NCBI RefSeq assembly: GCF_000255655.1
Contig: NZ_JH636436.1
Coordinates: 223,636-287,635 of the forward strand
Direction of reading: 5' to 3'
DNA: 64,000 bases
Source of the DNA: Schlesneria paludicola DSM 18645
Lineage (GTDB): Bacteria; Planctomycetota; Planctomycetia; Planctomycetales; Planctomycetaceae
In this document: positions 53,061 through 63,916 of the stretch, one piece after another
Layout: every line of letters starts with the position of its first letter
Numbering within the stretch: position 1 is the stretch's first letter
Notes under the pieces: model-generated
Database searches by the model: none
What the model was told of the DNA's origin: nothing
Seen by the model: the letters and a program-made list of their open reading frames with translations, nothing else
Program-made: the position numbers and the translations under genes

Positions 53061-54545
53061 TTGTCGATACAACAGAAACCGGCTGCGAAGCCCAGCCCCA
53101 CCACCGATGAAAGCAATGGACGTGCCGTTTCGTCGGTCAACGGTGTGCACGTTACTGAAGCGAAGCCTGCCGTCAGTCCTTCGGCGTCTTCGTCGGGATA
53201 CGGCTGGCTGATCTGGATCGTCTTGATCGGTGGGACTGCAGGAGGATGGTACACACGAGAGCAATGGCTGCCGTATGTCGGGCCCTATGTTGGCTTGGAC
53301 AACAAGCCGCCTGCGAAGCCACCCGTCCGCGTGATTCCCGTGGTCACGGCAAAGGTTGTTCAGAAGGACATGCAGGTCTATATCAACGGCCTGGGCACCG
53401 TGACTGCGTTCAAGACAGTGACGATTCGCAGTCGCGTCGAAGGTGAACTGGTGAAGGTTGCCTTCACGGAAGGGCAGATCGTCAGAGAGGGGGATCTGCT
53501 GGCAGAAATTGACCGACGCCCGTTTGATGTCCAGCTCCAGCAGGCGGAAGGACAACTGGCACGCGATGAAGCGACGCTCAAGGCGGCCGATTTTACCTTC
53601 AAGCGTTACGAAGAACTGCAGGCTCAAAAGGCCATCGCGGCGCAACAGGTCGACGATCAACGTTCCATTGTTCAGCAGACGACGGGGGCGATTCAATCGG
53701 ATCGAGCCACCGTCGCCAATGCGAAGCTGCAACTCGACTATTGTCATATCACCGCTCCGATCAGCGGTCGTATTGGGCTGCGGCTGGTCGATCAGGGCAA
53801 TATCGTGCGTGCAAATGATCCGAACGGCATCGCCGTGATCACTCAGTTGCAACCCATCGCCTTGGTCTTCACGATTCCTCAGGACGATATTTCTCGCGTG
53901 CAGAAGGCCAATCGTGACGATCAACCGCTGGTCGTCACCGCCTTTGATCGCAACTTCAAGACCAAACTGGCGCTAGGAAAACTGTCCGCCATCGATAACC
54001 AAGTCGATGCAACCACAGGCACGGTTCGATTGAAAGCCGTATTCGACAACGAAGACGGCCTGCTGTTTCCGAATCAATTCGTCAATGCGCGGCTGTTGGT
54101 CGATACCAAGAAAGACGCGATTGTCGTTCCAACGGCCGCCGTGCAGCGTGGGCCGAATTTCTCGTTCGTCTATGTCGTTCAAGAAGACGAGACGGTCGAA
54201 CTGCGGAACGTCACAGTTGGAATGAGCGAAGGGGCCGAATCCGCGATCGAATCTGGTTTAGCACCTGGAGAAGTGGTCGTTACGGAAGGTCTTGATAAGC
54301 TGCAAAAAGGTACGAAGATCACGACGAGCAGTGGTGAGCAAAGCAAGGACGGGAAAGGCAAAGGCGAGAAGGGGCAAGACTCAAAGTCGAAGGGTGATCA
54401 CAAAAAAGGTGATCCCACGAACGACAAACATCGTAAAGACGCGGGGCAAGATCCTGCTCCTTCCGGGAAGAGTTCTTCGACGGAAAGCCGTCCCGCGGAA
54501 GCCGCCAAATCGACCCATCCGGCCGCTAAAAAGAGCGAGTCATGA
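53061..54545 (+). CDS. RND efflux periplasmic adaptor, MdtA/HlyD-like
   Basis: A membrane-fusion protein of 494 residues from the TTG at 53061, which has GAGGG five bases upstream; the GTG at 53016 has no ribosome site. It has an N-terminal anchor ([19 protein letters not shown]), a split lipoyl domain ([21 protein letters not shown] and [23 protein letters not shown]) around a coiled coil, a beta-barrel and a membrane-proximal domain ([18 protein letters not shown]). It bridges the pump and an outer-membrane channel. The last 75 or so residues are a Lys/Ser/Gly/Asp-rich tail not usual for MdtA. Its stop overlaps the next gene (ATGA). Confidence 0.93.
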   Translation: MSIQQKPAAKPSPTTDESNGRAVSSVNGVHVTEAKPAVSPSASSSGYGWLIWIVLIGGTAGGWYTREQWLPYVGPYVGLDNKPPAKPPVRVIPVVTAKVVQKDMQVYINGLGTVTAFKTVTIRSRVEGELVKVAFTEGQIVREGDLLAEIDRRPFDVQLQQAEGQLARDEATLKAADFTFKRYEELQAQKAIAAQQVDDQRSIVQQTTGAIQSDRATVANAKLQLDYCHITAPISGRIGLRLVDQGNIVRANDPNGIAVITQLQPIALVFTIPQDDISRVQKANRDDQPLVVTAFDRNFKTKLALGKLSAIDNQVDATTGTVRLKAVFDNEDGLLFPNQFVNARLLVDTKKDAIVVPTAAVQRGPNFSFVYVVQEDETVELRNVTVGMSEGAESAIESGLAPGEVVVTEGLDKLQKGTKITTSSGEQSKDGKGKGEKGQDSKSKGDHKKGDPTNDKHRKDAGQDPAPSGKSSSTESRPAEAAKSTHPAAKKSES

Positions 54546-57500
54546 ATCCGTCTCGTCCGTTCATTTTGCGGCCGGTGGCGACAGTCTTATTCATGGTCGC
54601 CATTTTGCTGTCAGGGATGATCGCGTATCGCGAACTGCCTGTGTCGGCATTGCCGCAAGTCGATTACCCCACGATCCAGGTCGTGACGTTCTATCCGGGT
54701 GCGGGGCCGGACGTGATGACGTCCTCTGTGACCGCGCCGCTGGAACGTCAGTTCGGTCAGGTTCCCGGCCTGGCGCAGATGACCTCGTCGAGTTCTGAAG
54801 GTTGCTCGGTCATTACGCTTCAGTTCGCGCTGGAGCTGAACATTGATGTCGCGGCGCAGCAGGTTCAGGCGGCGATTAATGTGGCGTCGACCTTTCTGCC
54901 GCGTGATTTGCCCAACCCGCCGATTTATACGAAGACCAATCCGGCCGATTCTCCGATCTTGACGTTGGCATTGTCATCGGACACCTTGCCGTTGTCGAAA
55001 GTGGAAGACCTGGCGGATACGCGTCTGGCTCAGAAGATTTCGCAATTGAGCGGCGTGGGGATGGTCAGCATCAGCGGTGGTCAGAAACCGGCGATCCGCA
55101 TTCAGACCAATCCGACCTCACTGTCGGCACTCGGGCTGAACATGGAAGACCTGCGAACTGCCCTGTCACTGGCCAACGTGAATCAGGCCAAAGGCAGTTT
55201 TGATGGTGGGCGGCAGGCCTACACGATCGGTGCGAACGATCAGTTGCTGACGAGCGAGCAATATCGGCAGCTCATCATCGCCTATCGGAACGGCGCACCG
55301 GTGAAACTGGTTGAAGTGGCGGATGTCATCGACAGCGCCGAGAATGTTCGTCAGGCAGCATGGATGAACGATACGCCCGCCGTAATCCTGAACATTCAGC
55401 GTCAACCCGGTGCGAACATCATCGAAGTCGTGGATCGCGTCAAAGCCCTATTGCCGCAGCTTCGAGAATCTTTGCCGGCGGCGATCAAGACCGAGATTCT
55501 GACGGACCGCACGATCACGATTCGCGCGTCGGTTGAAGACGTGCAATACGAATTGCTGATGACGATTGCACTGGTTGTGTTCGTGATCTTCGTCTTCCTG
55601 CGGAATTTTTCGGCGACGGTGATTCCCAGCGTCGCGGTGCCGCTGTCGTTGATCGGCACGTTCGGGGTGATGTATCTGCTCGACTACAGCCTGAACAACT
55701 TGACGTTGATGGCGCTCACGATTTCCACCGGCTTTGTGGTCGACGACGCAATCGTCATGGTGGAAAACATCATGCGGTACATTGAAGAAGGCGAGCCACC
55801 GCTTGAAGCGGCACTGAAAGGAGCCGAGCAGATCGGTTTCACGATCGTCTCGCTAAGTGTCTCACTGATTGCGGTGTTGATTCCGCTGCTATTCATGGGG
55901 GATATCGTCGGTCGCTTGTTTCGCGAATTTGCCGTGACGCTCAGTGTGACGATTCTGCTCTCGGCCGTGGTCTCGTTGACACTCACTCCGATGATGTGTG
56001 CCAAGCTGTTGCGGCATCAACCGGCCGCCCAGCAAAGCGCGTTGTTCCGCGCGTCAGAATGGGCGTTTGAGTCGGTGATCTGGCTGTATGGCCAAACGTT
56101 GACTTGGGTGTTGCGGCATCAGACGCTGACCCAGTTTGTTTCAATCGTGACTCTGGTGGCCACGGTGTATCTTTACACGATTGTGCCGAAGGGGTTCTTT
56201 CCCGTGCAGGATACGGGTGTGATTCTGGGGATCTCTGAAGCCCCGCAGGATATCTCGTTCGAGGCCATGGCGACGCGGCAGTTGGAATTGAATCGGGCGA
56301 TCCTGGAAGATCCCGCCGTTGAAAGTTTGTCGAGTTTTATCGGGATCGACGGCACGAACATCACGATGAACAGCGGCAGGATTCAGATCAATCTGAAACC
56401 GCTGGAAGAACGTCATATCAGCGCATCGGAAGTGATCACGCGACTGCAGCCGCACTTAGCCAAGGTGCCAGGAATCACGCTCTTCATGCAGCCGATTCAG
56501 GACCTGACCGTGGAAACACGCGTCAGTCGTACGCAATATCAGTACAGTCTTGAGGATCCCGATACGAAAGAGTTGGGTGAATGGGCCCCGAAGTTTGTGA
56601 GCAAGTTACAAACACTGCCGCAACTGCGTGATGTGACCAGTGACCAGCAGAATGCCGGGTTGCAGGCGCGCGTCGTCATTGATCGTGACACCGCATCGCG
56701 GCTGGGGATCACACCGCAGGTGATTGATGACGCCATGTACGATGCGTTCGGCCAGCGGCAAATTTCGATCATGTTCACGCAGCTCAATCAGTACCGCCTG
56801 GTGCTGGAGGTGAAGCCGGAGTTCAAGAATGATCCCCGCGACTTGAAAGAGATTTACATCCGTTCGCCCGAAGGCGGCATGGTGCCGCTGAACAGCTTCA
56901 CGCGTCTGGAGTACGACAAGGCGCCACTGTCCATCAATCACCAGGGGCAATTTCCGGTCGTCACGGTGTCGTTCAATCTGGCGCCCGGGGTGGCACTGGG
57001 TGACGCGGTGGAAGCGATCGCCACGGCGCGTCACGAATTGAATATGCCCCCCAGTATTGCAGCGGCGTTTCAGGGAACGGCCCAGGCCTTTCAGGCCTCA
57101 TTGAAAAATACGCCGTTGCTGATTCTGGCCGCGCTCGTCACGGTCTATATCGTGCTGGGCGTCTTGTACGAAAGCTACATCCATCCGATCACCATCTTGT
57201 CGACGTTGCCTTCGGCGGGCGTCGGAGCCCTGCTGGCGCTGCTCTTGTGTCGTCACGACCTGAGCGTGATTGCGCTGATCGGGATCATTCTGCTGATTGG
57301 GATCGTGAAGAAGAACGCGATCATGATGATCGACTTTGCGCTCGACGCACAGCGGAATCAGGGGATGTCGCCGCATGAGGCGATCTATCAGGCCTGTCTG
57401 CTGCGGTTCCGACCGATCATGATGACGACGATGGCGGCGCTGCTGGGGGCCGTTCCTCTGGCGATGGGAACGGGTGTTGGTTCCGAATTGCGACGTCCCC

Positions 57501-57697
57501 TGGGGATTACCATCATTGGGGGTTTGATCTTCAGTCAGCTTCTGACGCTCTACACAACCCCGGTGATCTATTTGTGGTTCGACTGGCTGGCGACGCGGAT
57601 CGGTTTCGATACGTCCGCGGGCGTGCTGCACGATGATCCCGAATCGTCGCTCAATCAACCGGAACCGGTTCATCACGAACGTGAGGACGGCCCATGA
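54542..57697 (+). CDS. RND efflux transporter, MdtB-like inner-membrane pump
   Basis: The 1051-residue proton-driven exporter has 12 membrane helices and two large periplasmic loops. Recognisable blocks: [15 protein letters not shown] near the N-terminus, [23 protein letters not shown] (TM4 with the Asp pair of the proton relay) and [17 protein letters not shown] (TM10, Lys). With the adaptor upstream and the second 1051-residue pump downstream it forms an MdtABC-like unit. No TolC-type channel gene is in the window. Overlaps of four bases on both sides show translational coupling. Confidence 0.95.
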   Translation: MNPSRPFILRPVATVLFMVAILLSGMIAYRELPVSALPQVDYPTIQVVTFYPGAGPDVMTSSVTAPLERQFGQVPGLAQMTSSSSEGCSVITLQFALELNIDVAAQQVQAAINVASTFLPRDLPNPPIYTKTNPADSPILTLALSSDTLPLSKVEDLADTRLAQKISQLSGVGMVSISGGQKPAIRIQTNPTSLSALGLNMEDLRTALSLANVNQAKGSFDGGRQAYTIGANDQLLTSEQYRQLIIAYRNGAPVKLVEVADVIDSAENVRQAAWMNDTPAVILNIQRQPGANIIEVVDRVKALLPQLRESLPAAIKTEILTDRTITIRASVEDVQYELLMTIALVVFVIFVFLRNFSATVIPSVAVPLSLIGTFGVMYLLDYSLNNLTLMALTISTGFVVDDAIVMVENIMRYIEEGEPPLEAALKGAEQIGFTIVSLSVSLIAVLIPLLFMGDIVGRLFREFAVTLSVTILLSAVVSLTLTPMMCAKLLRHQPAAQQSALFRASEWAFESVIWLYGQTLTWVLRHQTLTQFVSIVTLVATVYLYTIVPKGFFPVQDTGVILGISEAPQDISFEAMATRQLELNRAILEDPAVESLSSFIGIDGTNITMNSGRIQINLKPLEERHISASEVITRLQPHLAKVPGITLFMQPIQDLTVETRVSRTQYQYSLEDPDTKELGEWAPKFVSKLQTLPQLRDVTSDQQNAGLQARVVIDRDTASRLGITPQVIDDAMYDAFGQRQISIMFTQLNQYRLVLEVKPEFKNDPRDLKEIYIRSPEGGMVPLNSFTRLEYDKAPLSINHQGQFPVVTVSFNLAPGVALGDAVEAIATARHELNMPPSIAAAFQGTAQAFQASLKNTPLLILAALVTVYIVLGVLYESYIHPITILSTLPSAGVGALLALLLCRHDLSVIALIGIILLIGIVKKNAIMMIDFALDAQRNQGMSPHEAIYQACLLRFRPIMMTTMAALLGAVPLAMGTGVGSELRRPLGITIIGGLIFSQLLTLYTTPVIYLWFDWLATRIGFDTSAGVLHDDPESSLNQPEPVHHEREDGP

Positions 57698-60600
57698 GCC
57701 TTTCGTCACCTTTCGTCCATCGACCTGTCGGGACGACGCTGCTGACGGTGGCGATCACACTGGCCGGAATTCTAGGGTATCTGTTACTACCGGTGTCGCC
57801 GTTGCCGCAGGTCGATTTCCCGTCGATCAGTGTGACGGCGAACTTACCGGGCGCCAGTCCCGAAACCATGGCATCGGCGGTGGCAACGCCGCTGGAACGG
57901 CAGTTCGGTCGAATTGCGGGCATTTCCGAGATGACGTCCGCCAGTTCGCTGGGCACGACCTCGATCACGATGCAGTTCGATCTTGATCGCGATATTAATG
58001 CCGCCGCGCGCGACGTTCAGGCGGCGATCAATGCGGCGCGCGGCCAGTTGCCGACGAACCTGCCCAACAATCCTTCGTACCGAAAGGTGAATCCCGCGGA
58101 TTCCCCCATTTTGATTCTGGCTTTGACGTCGGACACCTATACGCGAGCACAGCTTTATGACGCAGCGGCGACGATTCTGCAGCAGCGGTTGGCTCAAGTG
58201 CCGGGTGTCGGTCAAGTCGCGGTTGGCGGTGGTTCCGCCCCCGCAGTTCGCGTCGATTTGAATCCGACCGTGCTCAATCACTTTGGAATTGGGCTGGAGG
58301 ATATTCGCACGGTCCTGGGGACCGCCAACGCGAATCGTCCGAAAGGTTCGATCTCTGATGAACGGCAAACCTGGACGATCACCTCGACCGACCAACTGAT
58401 GACGGCGGCGGAGTACGAGTCGCTGATCGTGGTCTATCGCAACGGTGCACCCGTCCGTCTAGCGGACATCGCGACGGTGACGGATTCCGTCGAAGATGTT
58501 CGCGCCTATGGGATCTCGGTCGAGAAAGTCGATGACAAGGTCGTGGCGAAACCATCGATTACGATCATTGTCTACCGGCAACCGGGGGCCAATATCATCG
58601 CGACGGTGGACCGGATCGTCGCACTGTTGCCGCAACTCGATGCGCAGATCCCGGCCGACATGTCCTTGTCCGTGGCGATGGACCGGACAGGAACGATTCG
58701 TGCATCGCTGCACGATGTGCAGTTCACGCTGCTGATTTCGATCGGTCTGGTGATTCTGGTGGTGTTCGCGTTCTTGCGTGATCTGCGAGCCACGTTGATC
58801 CCGACGGTCGCCGTTCCGGTTTCGCTGATTGGGACATTCGGCGTGATGTATCTGGCGGGGTACAGTCTGGACAACTTGTCGCTGATGGCACTGACGATCG
58901 CCACCGGGTTCGTCGTCGACGACGCGATCGTCGTGATTGAAAATATCTCTCGGCATCTTGAAGAGGGGGTGGCGCCCTTACCGGCGGCCCTGCAGGGAGC
59001 CAAAGAAATCGGTTTTACGGTGCTCTCGATCAGCGTGTCGCTGGTGGCGGTGTTTATCCCGATTCTGTTGATGAATGGGATTGTCGGCCGCTTGTTTCGA
59101 GAATTTGCGGTCACGCTATCGGTGGCCATCGCCGTCTCGATGGTCATTTCCCTGACGACCACTCCGATGATGTGCGCGGTGCTCTTGAAGTCCGCGAAGG
59201 ACCAGCGTCGCGGTCGCCTTTATCAATTCACCGAGCGCATCTTCGACGGAATTCTTGCGGCCTATGAATACACCTTAAAGATCGTTTTGCGACATCAACG
59301 GATCACGATGCTGGTCACGCTGTCGACGATCGGCTTTACGGTCTATCTCTATATCATCATTCCGAAAGGGTTCTTTCCTCAGCAGGACACGGGCCGAATC
59401 TCTGCCAGCTTGACTGCAGACCAGGATGTGTCGTTCAAATCGATGTCACTTTTGCTGAAGCAGTTTTCCGAGACGGTCGGCGAAGATCCCGCCGTGAGCG
59501 GTTTGATTGGATTTGCTGGAGGCTCGAATAGCGGCGCTTCGAACTCGGGCCGCATGTTTATTACGTTAAAGCCGCTGAGCGAACGACGATTGAAGGCCGA
59601 TGATGTCATTGCGAGGATTCGCAAGAAGGCGGCGCGCATTCCGGGGGCACAGCTCTACATGCAGCCCGTTCAGGATCTGCGGATCGGTGGACGCGCGAGT
59701 AGTGCGCAGTATCAGTACACCTTGCGTGGTGACAATCTGGAGGAGCTAACCCATTGGAGCAACAAGTTGCTGCGAGCCATGCGTGACATTCCAGGTTTGG
59801 TCGACGCGAACACCGATCAACAGAACAAGGGTCTGCAGACACGACTGGCGGTTGACCGCGACACGGCGGCACGGCTGGGCATCAATATGTCGACGATCGA
59901 TAACACGCTGTACGACGCCTTTGGTCAAAGGCAAGTTTCGACCATTTATAAGCCGCTGAATCAGTATCATGTGGTGATGCAGGTCGAGTCCGAGTTCTCA
60001 CAGAATCCGGATTCGATGCGGCATATCTTTTTGCGTGGTGCCGCCGATGCGCAGATTCCGCTGAGTACCCTCTACCGGCAATCGTCGGCGAACTCGGCAC
60101 TGAGTGCGAATCACTCGGGGCAATTTCCGTCCGTGACGCTCTCGTTCAATTTAACCGTGGGCACGTCCCTGGGAGATGTCGTTCCGAAGATTGAGCAAGC
60201 GGCGGTGGACCTGGGAATCCCAGAGAATATCCAAGGGAAATTTCAGGGAACGGCGCAGGCCTTCCAAGATTCGCTTCGGAATCAGCCGCTGCTGATTCTG
60301 GCCGCGCTCGTCACGGTCTATATCGTGCTAGGGATCTTGTACGAAAGTTACATCCACCCGATCACGATTCTGTCGACATTGCCCTCGGCCGGGGTTGGTG
60401 CACTCTTGGCGCTCATGATTTGCAAAACCGAACTGAGCGTGATGGCGATGATCGGGATTCTGCTTCTGATCGGGATCGTGAAGAAGAATGCGATCATGAT
60501 GATCGACTTTGCGATTGAAGCCGAACGCAATCACGGACGGAGTCCGGAAGATGCCATCTTTGAAGCCTGCATTTTGCGGTTCCGTCCGATCACGATGACG

Positions 60601-60849
60601 ACGATGGCCGCATTGCTGGGCGGCTTGCCGCTGGCGTTGGGACAGGGTGATGGGGCGGAACTGCGGACTCCTTTGGGCATCGCCATTGTGGGCGGTCTGA
60701 TTTTCAGCCAGATGCTAACGCTGTACACGACCCCCGTCGTTTATCTCTACCTCGATTGGCTCTGTTTGTGGTGTGAACGAGTTCGATTCGGCGGCCCGCG
60801 ACCAGCACCGGTTTCTCAACAGACTGGCGTGAATTTGCCAACGGCCTAG
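57694..60849 (+). CDS. RND efflux transporter, MdtC-like inner-membrane pump
   Basis: Second RND pump, also 1051 residues, paralogous to the one before it. It shows [38 protein letters not shown] and [20 protein letters not shown]. In MdtABC two different pump subunits combine in one trimer, and the paired genes suggest the same here; the drugs or metabolites exported are unknown. A 39-base segment near the 3' end (60291-60329) is identical to the matching part of the previous gene (57117-57155), suggesting duplication with local sequence exchange. Confidence 0.95.
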   Translation: MSLSSPFVHRPVGTTLLTVAITLAGILGYLLLPVSPLPQVDFPSISVTANLPGASPETMASAVATPLERQFGRIAGISEMTSASSLGTTSITMQFDLDRDINAAARDVQAAINAARGQLPTNLPNNPSYRKVNPADSPILILALTSDTYTRAQLYDAAATILQQRLAQVPGVGQVAVGGGSAPAVRVDLNPTVLNHFGIGLEDIRTVLGTANANRPKGSISDERQTWTITSTDQLMTAAEYESLIVVYRNGAPVRLADIATVTDSVEDVRAYGISVEKVDDKVVAKPSITIIVYRQPGANIIATVDRIVALLPQLDAQIPADMSLSVAMDRTGTIRASLHDVQFTLLISIGLVILVVFAFLRDLRATLIPTVAVPVSLIGTFGVMYLAGYSLDNLSLMALTIATGFVVDDAIVVIENISRHLEEGVAPLPAALQGAKEIGFTVLSISVSLVAVFIPILLMNGIVGRLFREFAVTLSVAIAVSMVISLTTTPMMCAVLLKSAKDQRRGRLYQFTERIFDGILAAYEYTLKIVLRHQRITMLVTLSTIGFTVYLYIIIPKGFFPQQDTGRISASLTADQDVSFKSMSLLLKQFSETVGEDPAVSGLIGFAGGSNSGASNSGRMFITLKPLSERRLKADDVIARIRKKAARIPGAQLYMQPVQDLRIGGRASSAQYQYTLRGDNLEELTHWSNKLLRAMRDIPGLVDANTDQQNKGLQTRLAVDRDTAARLGINMSTIDNTLYDAFGQRQVSTIYKPLNQYHVVMQVESEFSQNPDSMRHIFLRGAADAQIPLSTLYRQSSANSALSANHSGQFPSVTLSFNLTVGTSLGDVVPKIEQAAVDLGIPENIQGKFQGTAQAFQDSLRNQPLLILAALVTVYIVLGILYESYIHPITILSTLPSAGVGALLALMICKTELSVMAMIGILLLIGIVKKNAIMMIDFAIEAERNHGRSPEDAIFEACILRFRPITMTTMAALLGGLPLALGQGDGAELRTPLGIAIVGGLIFSQMLTLYTTPVVYLYLDWLCLWCERVRFGGPRPAPVSQQTGVNLPTA

Positions 60850-60887
60850 AATCCCCCCTGATCGAACGCGCTCAACGGGGAAAGGTC

Positions 60888-61484
60888 ATGTCGACGTCGG
60901 AAAACTTGATAACGCTGGAACAGTACGAAGAACGATTGCTGGACGGCGATCGCTGGATCGAGTTGGCGGAAGGTCGGTTGATCCGGCTGAATCCTCCTGA
61001 CGACGCCCATGGTGATGTCGTTCGCAACCTGTCACGGGCACTCGCCACGTTTCTCAAGAAGTCGCCCGACACCTATGCGTGCTTCGAATTGCCGCTTATT
61101 CTGCAGCGGGAACCCGCCTTGGTGCGTTGCCCTGCGATCTCGTGCTTTCGATTCGTCGCAGGTGGCCGCTTTGCGGAAACGGATAAGCTGCTGACGGAGA
61201 CTCGGCCCGTCTTGATCATCGAAGTGGCGTCGACCAACGAACGCCGGGAAGCGATGTCAACTCGCGTCAAAGCGTATCTCGCGTGGGGTGTCGAAGTCGT
61301 CTGGGTGGTTGATCCGGTGACGCGGCACGTCCATTTGTTTCGGGGGGGGCTCTCGGGCGATATGTTGAAAGAGCCACAAGTGCTGGTGGGTTTCCCGGTC
61401 TTACCCGGATTTGCCATTCCCGTCTCGGACCTTTTCCGCCAGCCAGACTGGGTCAAAACAAAGCCCGATCCGTTCGACGAATAG
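60888..61484 (+). CDS. Uma2-family protein, predicted nuclease fold with altered active site
   Basis: The 198-residue DUF820/Uma2 protein begins with the family opening ITLEQYEERLLDGDRWIELAEGRLIRL. The PD-(D/E)xK-like core usually has a PD pair, an Glu in IVEVLS and a Lys. Here the first reads CPAISCF, with Ala instead of Asp; IIEVAST and RVKAYLAWGV keep the Glu and Lys. The enzyme may therefore be inactive or altered. Uma2 genes are numerous in planctomycetes and their function is not established. It lies 38 bases after the efflux operon. Confidence 0.88.
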   Translation: MSTSENLITLEQYEERLLDGDRWIELAEGRLIRLNPPDDAHGDVVRNLSRALATFLKKSPDTYACFELPLILQREPALVRCPAISCFRFVAGGRFAETDKLLTETRPVLIIEVASTNERREAMSTRVKAYLAWGVEVVWVVDPVTRHVHLFRGGLSGDMLKEPQVLVGFPVLPGFAIPVSDLFRQPDWVKTKPDPFDE

Positions 61485-61543
61485 GGGCGCCGTCGCTCTG
61501 CTCTGACAGGGTGGGAAGCATCGCGCGGGGCCGTTGGCCAATG

Positions 61544-62113
61544 CTATCGATTGGCCCCGGGGACCCACAGGACGTCTCGCTGCCCATTGTCATTGGCGCA
61601 CCGTGCCAGCACGAACAGCAGGTCGGACAGTCGATTGAGATAGATCATGACATGGGGGTTGATTCGTTCGCTGGCCATCAGGCGAACGACCTCAATCTCA
61701 GCCCGTCGGCAGATCGTGCGAGCCACATGCAGGCGGGCGGAAACAACTGATCCTCCTGGAAGAATGAAGCTTTTGAGCGGCTGCAGTTTCTCATTTGCCT
61801 GGTCGATGGATTGTTCGAGGTACGTGACCTGTTCGGCCGTCACGCGCAAGGGTTCGTAACCGAGCGGTTTATCCGATTCGGGGATGCACAGATCGGCTCC
61901 GACATCGAACAGGTCATTCTGAATTCGTTGCAGCAGATTTGCGAATTCGATGACAGGTGCGTCCGCCAGGACACAGCCCAGATTCGAGTTGAGTTCATCC
62001 ACCGTACCGTACGCAATGATCCGCTGGTCGCTTTTCGAGACGCGACGGCCGTCCCCCAGAGATGTTTCGCCCGTGTCGCCTGTCTTGGTGTAGATGCGGT
62101 TCAGATAGACCAT
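61544..62113 (-). CDS. PduO-type cob(I)alamin adenosyltransferase
   Basis: The protein has 189 residues from the ATG at 62113, giving the family start MVYLNRIYTKTGDTGETSLGDGRRV, which is the ATP-binding loop. Later motifs are GTVDELNSNLG and RTICRRAEIEVVRL, with the conserved Arg and Glu, and YLNRLSDLLFVLAR. It transfers the adenosyl group of ATP to cob(I)alamin, giving coenzyme B12. The TTG at 62143 is a less likely start. No other cobalamin gene is adjacent. Confidence 0.95.
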   Translation of the reverse strand: MVYLNRIYTKTGDTGETSLGDGRRVSKSDQRIIAYGTVDELNSNLGCVLADAPVIEFANLLQRIQNDLFDVGADLCIPESDKPLGYEPLRVTAEQVTYLEQSIDQANEKLQPLKSFILPGGSVVSARLHVARTICRRAEIEVVRLMASERINPHVMIYLNRLSDLLFVLARCANDNGQRDVLWVPGANR

Positions 62114-62538
62114 GTGAAACTGCCGTTGAGAAAGATGTGTCAAAGACCAATAGTCGCGATGCCGGGGAGTCGACTCAAACGAAAACGGTTGCGACTTCGA
62201 TTGAATGAGGCGAAAGAATGATGGGAACGGCGATCATAACCGGGCGATGACATCGAAGGCCCGTCCTCGCTACGATGGATTTTCTGGTTTGTTTGTGTGC
62301 CACTGGCGATGCCAGTGCCCAATTCGTATTGACCGGTAGCAGGACAATGAAGGATGTCGATCGACACTTTCAGCAAGTGTCTGATCAGAAAGTGACTTGT
62401 CGTCCGATTCCCAATCAACGGTGTTCCTCAGTCCTGAATCCACTGGCGCTGGCAAAGCCAGTGGCACACAACAGATCGCGAAAGCAGGTTCGTATTGCGG
62501 CTTCTGTCATCGTTGAAAATCCTTCACATCGCTGCCCA
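62114..62538. other. Intergenic region with TIR element
   Basis: No gene is supported. It contains copy 2 of the dispersed element (62293-62471) between two genes on the minus strand. No cobalamin riboswitch was recognised ahead of the adenosyltransferase gene. Confidence 0.45.
62293..62471 (+). repeat. Dispersed 179-bp element with terminal inverted repeats, copy 2
   Basis: Starts TTGTGTGCCACTGGC (62293-62307) and ends with its exact inverse GCCAGTGGCACACAA (62457-62471). Next to the left end CACTGGC-GAT-GCCAGTG forms a 7-bp hairpin; the right end has a similar CCACTGGC/GCCAGTGG pair. The interior is related to copy 1 at 51085. Non-coding. Confidence 0.72.
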
Positions 62539-63873
62539 TCAGTCCTCGCGGTCGTACAGCGGACCGGTGATCTTGATAGGACGGATATCCAGCCGCATAT
62601 TGACCACGGTGAAGTCGTCTCCGCCGTAGATTTCGGTGTACCAGGCGACCGTTTCTTCGTCGCGTGTGAATTTGAATTCGAATCCATCGACGGGCTGTTT
62701 CTTCGCGGCGTGACCATCGAAAGCCAGGCCGATCGCTACGGGGCTGACGGTTTCCATCAAATTGCCCATCAAGTCGATCACGGTCGTGTTACTGAGGATA
62801 TCAGTGGCAAACAGGGGTCGCCGCAGGGCTGGACGAAAATCGGGCGAGTTCGGGTCAAGCTTTTCGTCGTCGAGTTTTTCCTGGGCGGGCATCACCTCGC
62901 GCGTTTTCAGATCGAAGCGATCACCTCGGTCGAGATAGGTCAGCCGGGCATTCTTGAGATTGAAACGGGGTTGTGACGGGTCTCGTTCGGCACGCGACAG
63001 ATCCAGCACGAGGGCTCCCTTATAGCCGATGACGCGGACATCTTTTCCGTTCGTCACAATGATGGCGGAATTCTCGTCGACGCCGATTCCATACTTGAAT
63101 CCCTGGTCTTCCATCGCGACCAGCGTTCGGGCAAATCGACCACGAACGAACAGGTGTTGATCGACGAACCATTCGTCATCGATGAACCCCAGCCCGCGAT
63201 CGATTTCTTCACCCCAGCGGACACCATTTTGCATTGTCCCGAGCACCGACTCGGCATCGCGGTACATGACGCGACTCATGACGGCCGCGCCGGCACTTGT
63301 ACCCGCGATCACGCCGCCCTTACGGTACACTTCCCACATCGCGTCGAGCATCGGAGTGTGCTGGCCACTGGGCGTGTAAAGGGCTTTGACGATTTTGTCC
63401 TGTTCGCCCCCGATCAAGAAGATGCCTGTTGCTTCACGGACTTGTGCGACCAGATCGGGATCGGAGACGGCATCTTGTGGTGCGATCGGAACTTTTCGCC
63501 ACGCCACGGGGACGAGGAACGCGTCGGCACCGGACTTATTGAGTGCCGAGATGACCCATCCGCCTTTTTTCACGGGATCGCCGCTGGCCGTGGGGAAGAC
63601 GGCAATTCGCGAGCCGGGACCGCCGGCCAGTTCGACAATTTCGTCCCAGTATTCGCGTTGATTGAATCGCTCGGACCCGCCGATGATGACCAGCGAGCCC
63701 TGCTTTGATTCCGTTGCGGACGGGCCGTTCTCTGCAGACGCACCAGACAAGAATGAGATGCCGCAGAGTAGAGCCAGCAGAACCGGTGGCCAAAGGCGGA
63801 TCGCGGTCTGTGAAGAGTCAGAAGATTTCGTCGACCGTATGATGCTGATACTCCTGAGACGACAGCGGCGCAT
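62539..63873 (-). CDS. Secreted cyanophycinase-like serine peptidase (S51)
   Basis: The 444-residue protein has a long basic N-region and signal peptide (LWPPVLLALLCGISFLSGASA). The S51 domain (about 57-300) has SLVIIGGSE, GIFLIGGEQDKIV and the nucleophile motif GTSAGAA (Ser193). The C-terminal 140 residues form an extra domain ending in FTVVNMRLDIRPIKITGPLY. Cyanophycinases cleave the storage polymer of Asp and Arg to dipeptides; exported ones act on external cyanophycin or other isoaspartyl peptides. No cyanophycin synthetase is in the window. Confidence 0.9.
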   Translation of the reverse strand: MRRCRLRSISIIRSTKSSDSSQTAIRLWPPVLLALLCGISFLSGASAENGPSATESKQGSLVIIGGSERFNQREYWDEIVELAGGPGSRIAVFPTASGDPVKKGGWVISALNKSGADAFLVPVAWRKVPIAPQDAVSDPDLVAQVREATGIFLIGGEQDKIVKALYTPSGQHTPMLDAMWEVYRKGGVIAGTSAGAAVMSRVMYRDAESVLGTMQNGVRWGEEIDRGLGFIDDEWFVDQHLFVRGRFARTLVAMEDQGFKYGIGVDENSAIIVTNGKDVRVIGYKGALVLDLSRAERDPSQPRFNLKNARLTYLDRGDRFDLKTREVMPAQEKLDDEKLDPNSPDFRPALRRPLFATDILSNTTVIDLMGNLMETVSPVAIGLAFDGHAAKKQPVDGFEFKFTRDEETVAWYTEIYGGDDFTVVNMRLDIRPIKITGPLYDRED

Positions 63874-63916
63874 GACTCGTCACTTCCGTGTGAACCGCAA
63901 CTCAAATTCGGTCTGA

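Noticed and set aside
52827..53924. 365-codon minus-strand open frame
   Set aside because: Antisense to the membrane-fusion adaptor and extends into intergenic DNA without a start signal.
62114..62292. Cobalamin riboswitch ahead of the adenosyltransferase gene
   Set aside because: No B12-box-like sequence or supporting stems were recognised.
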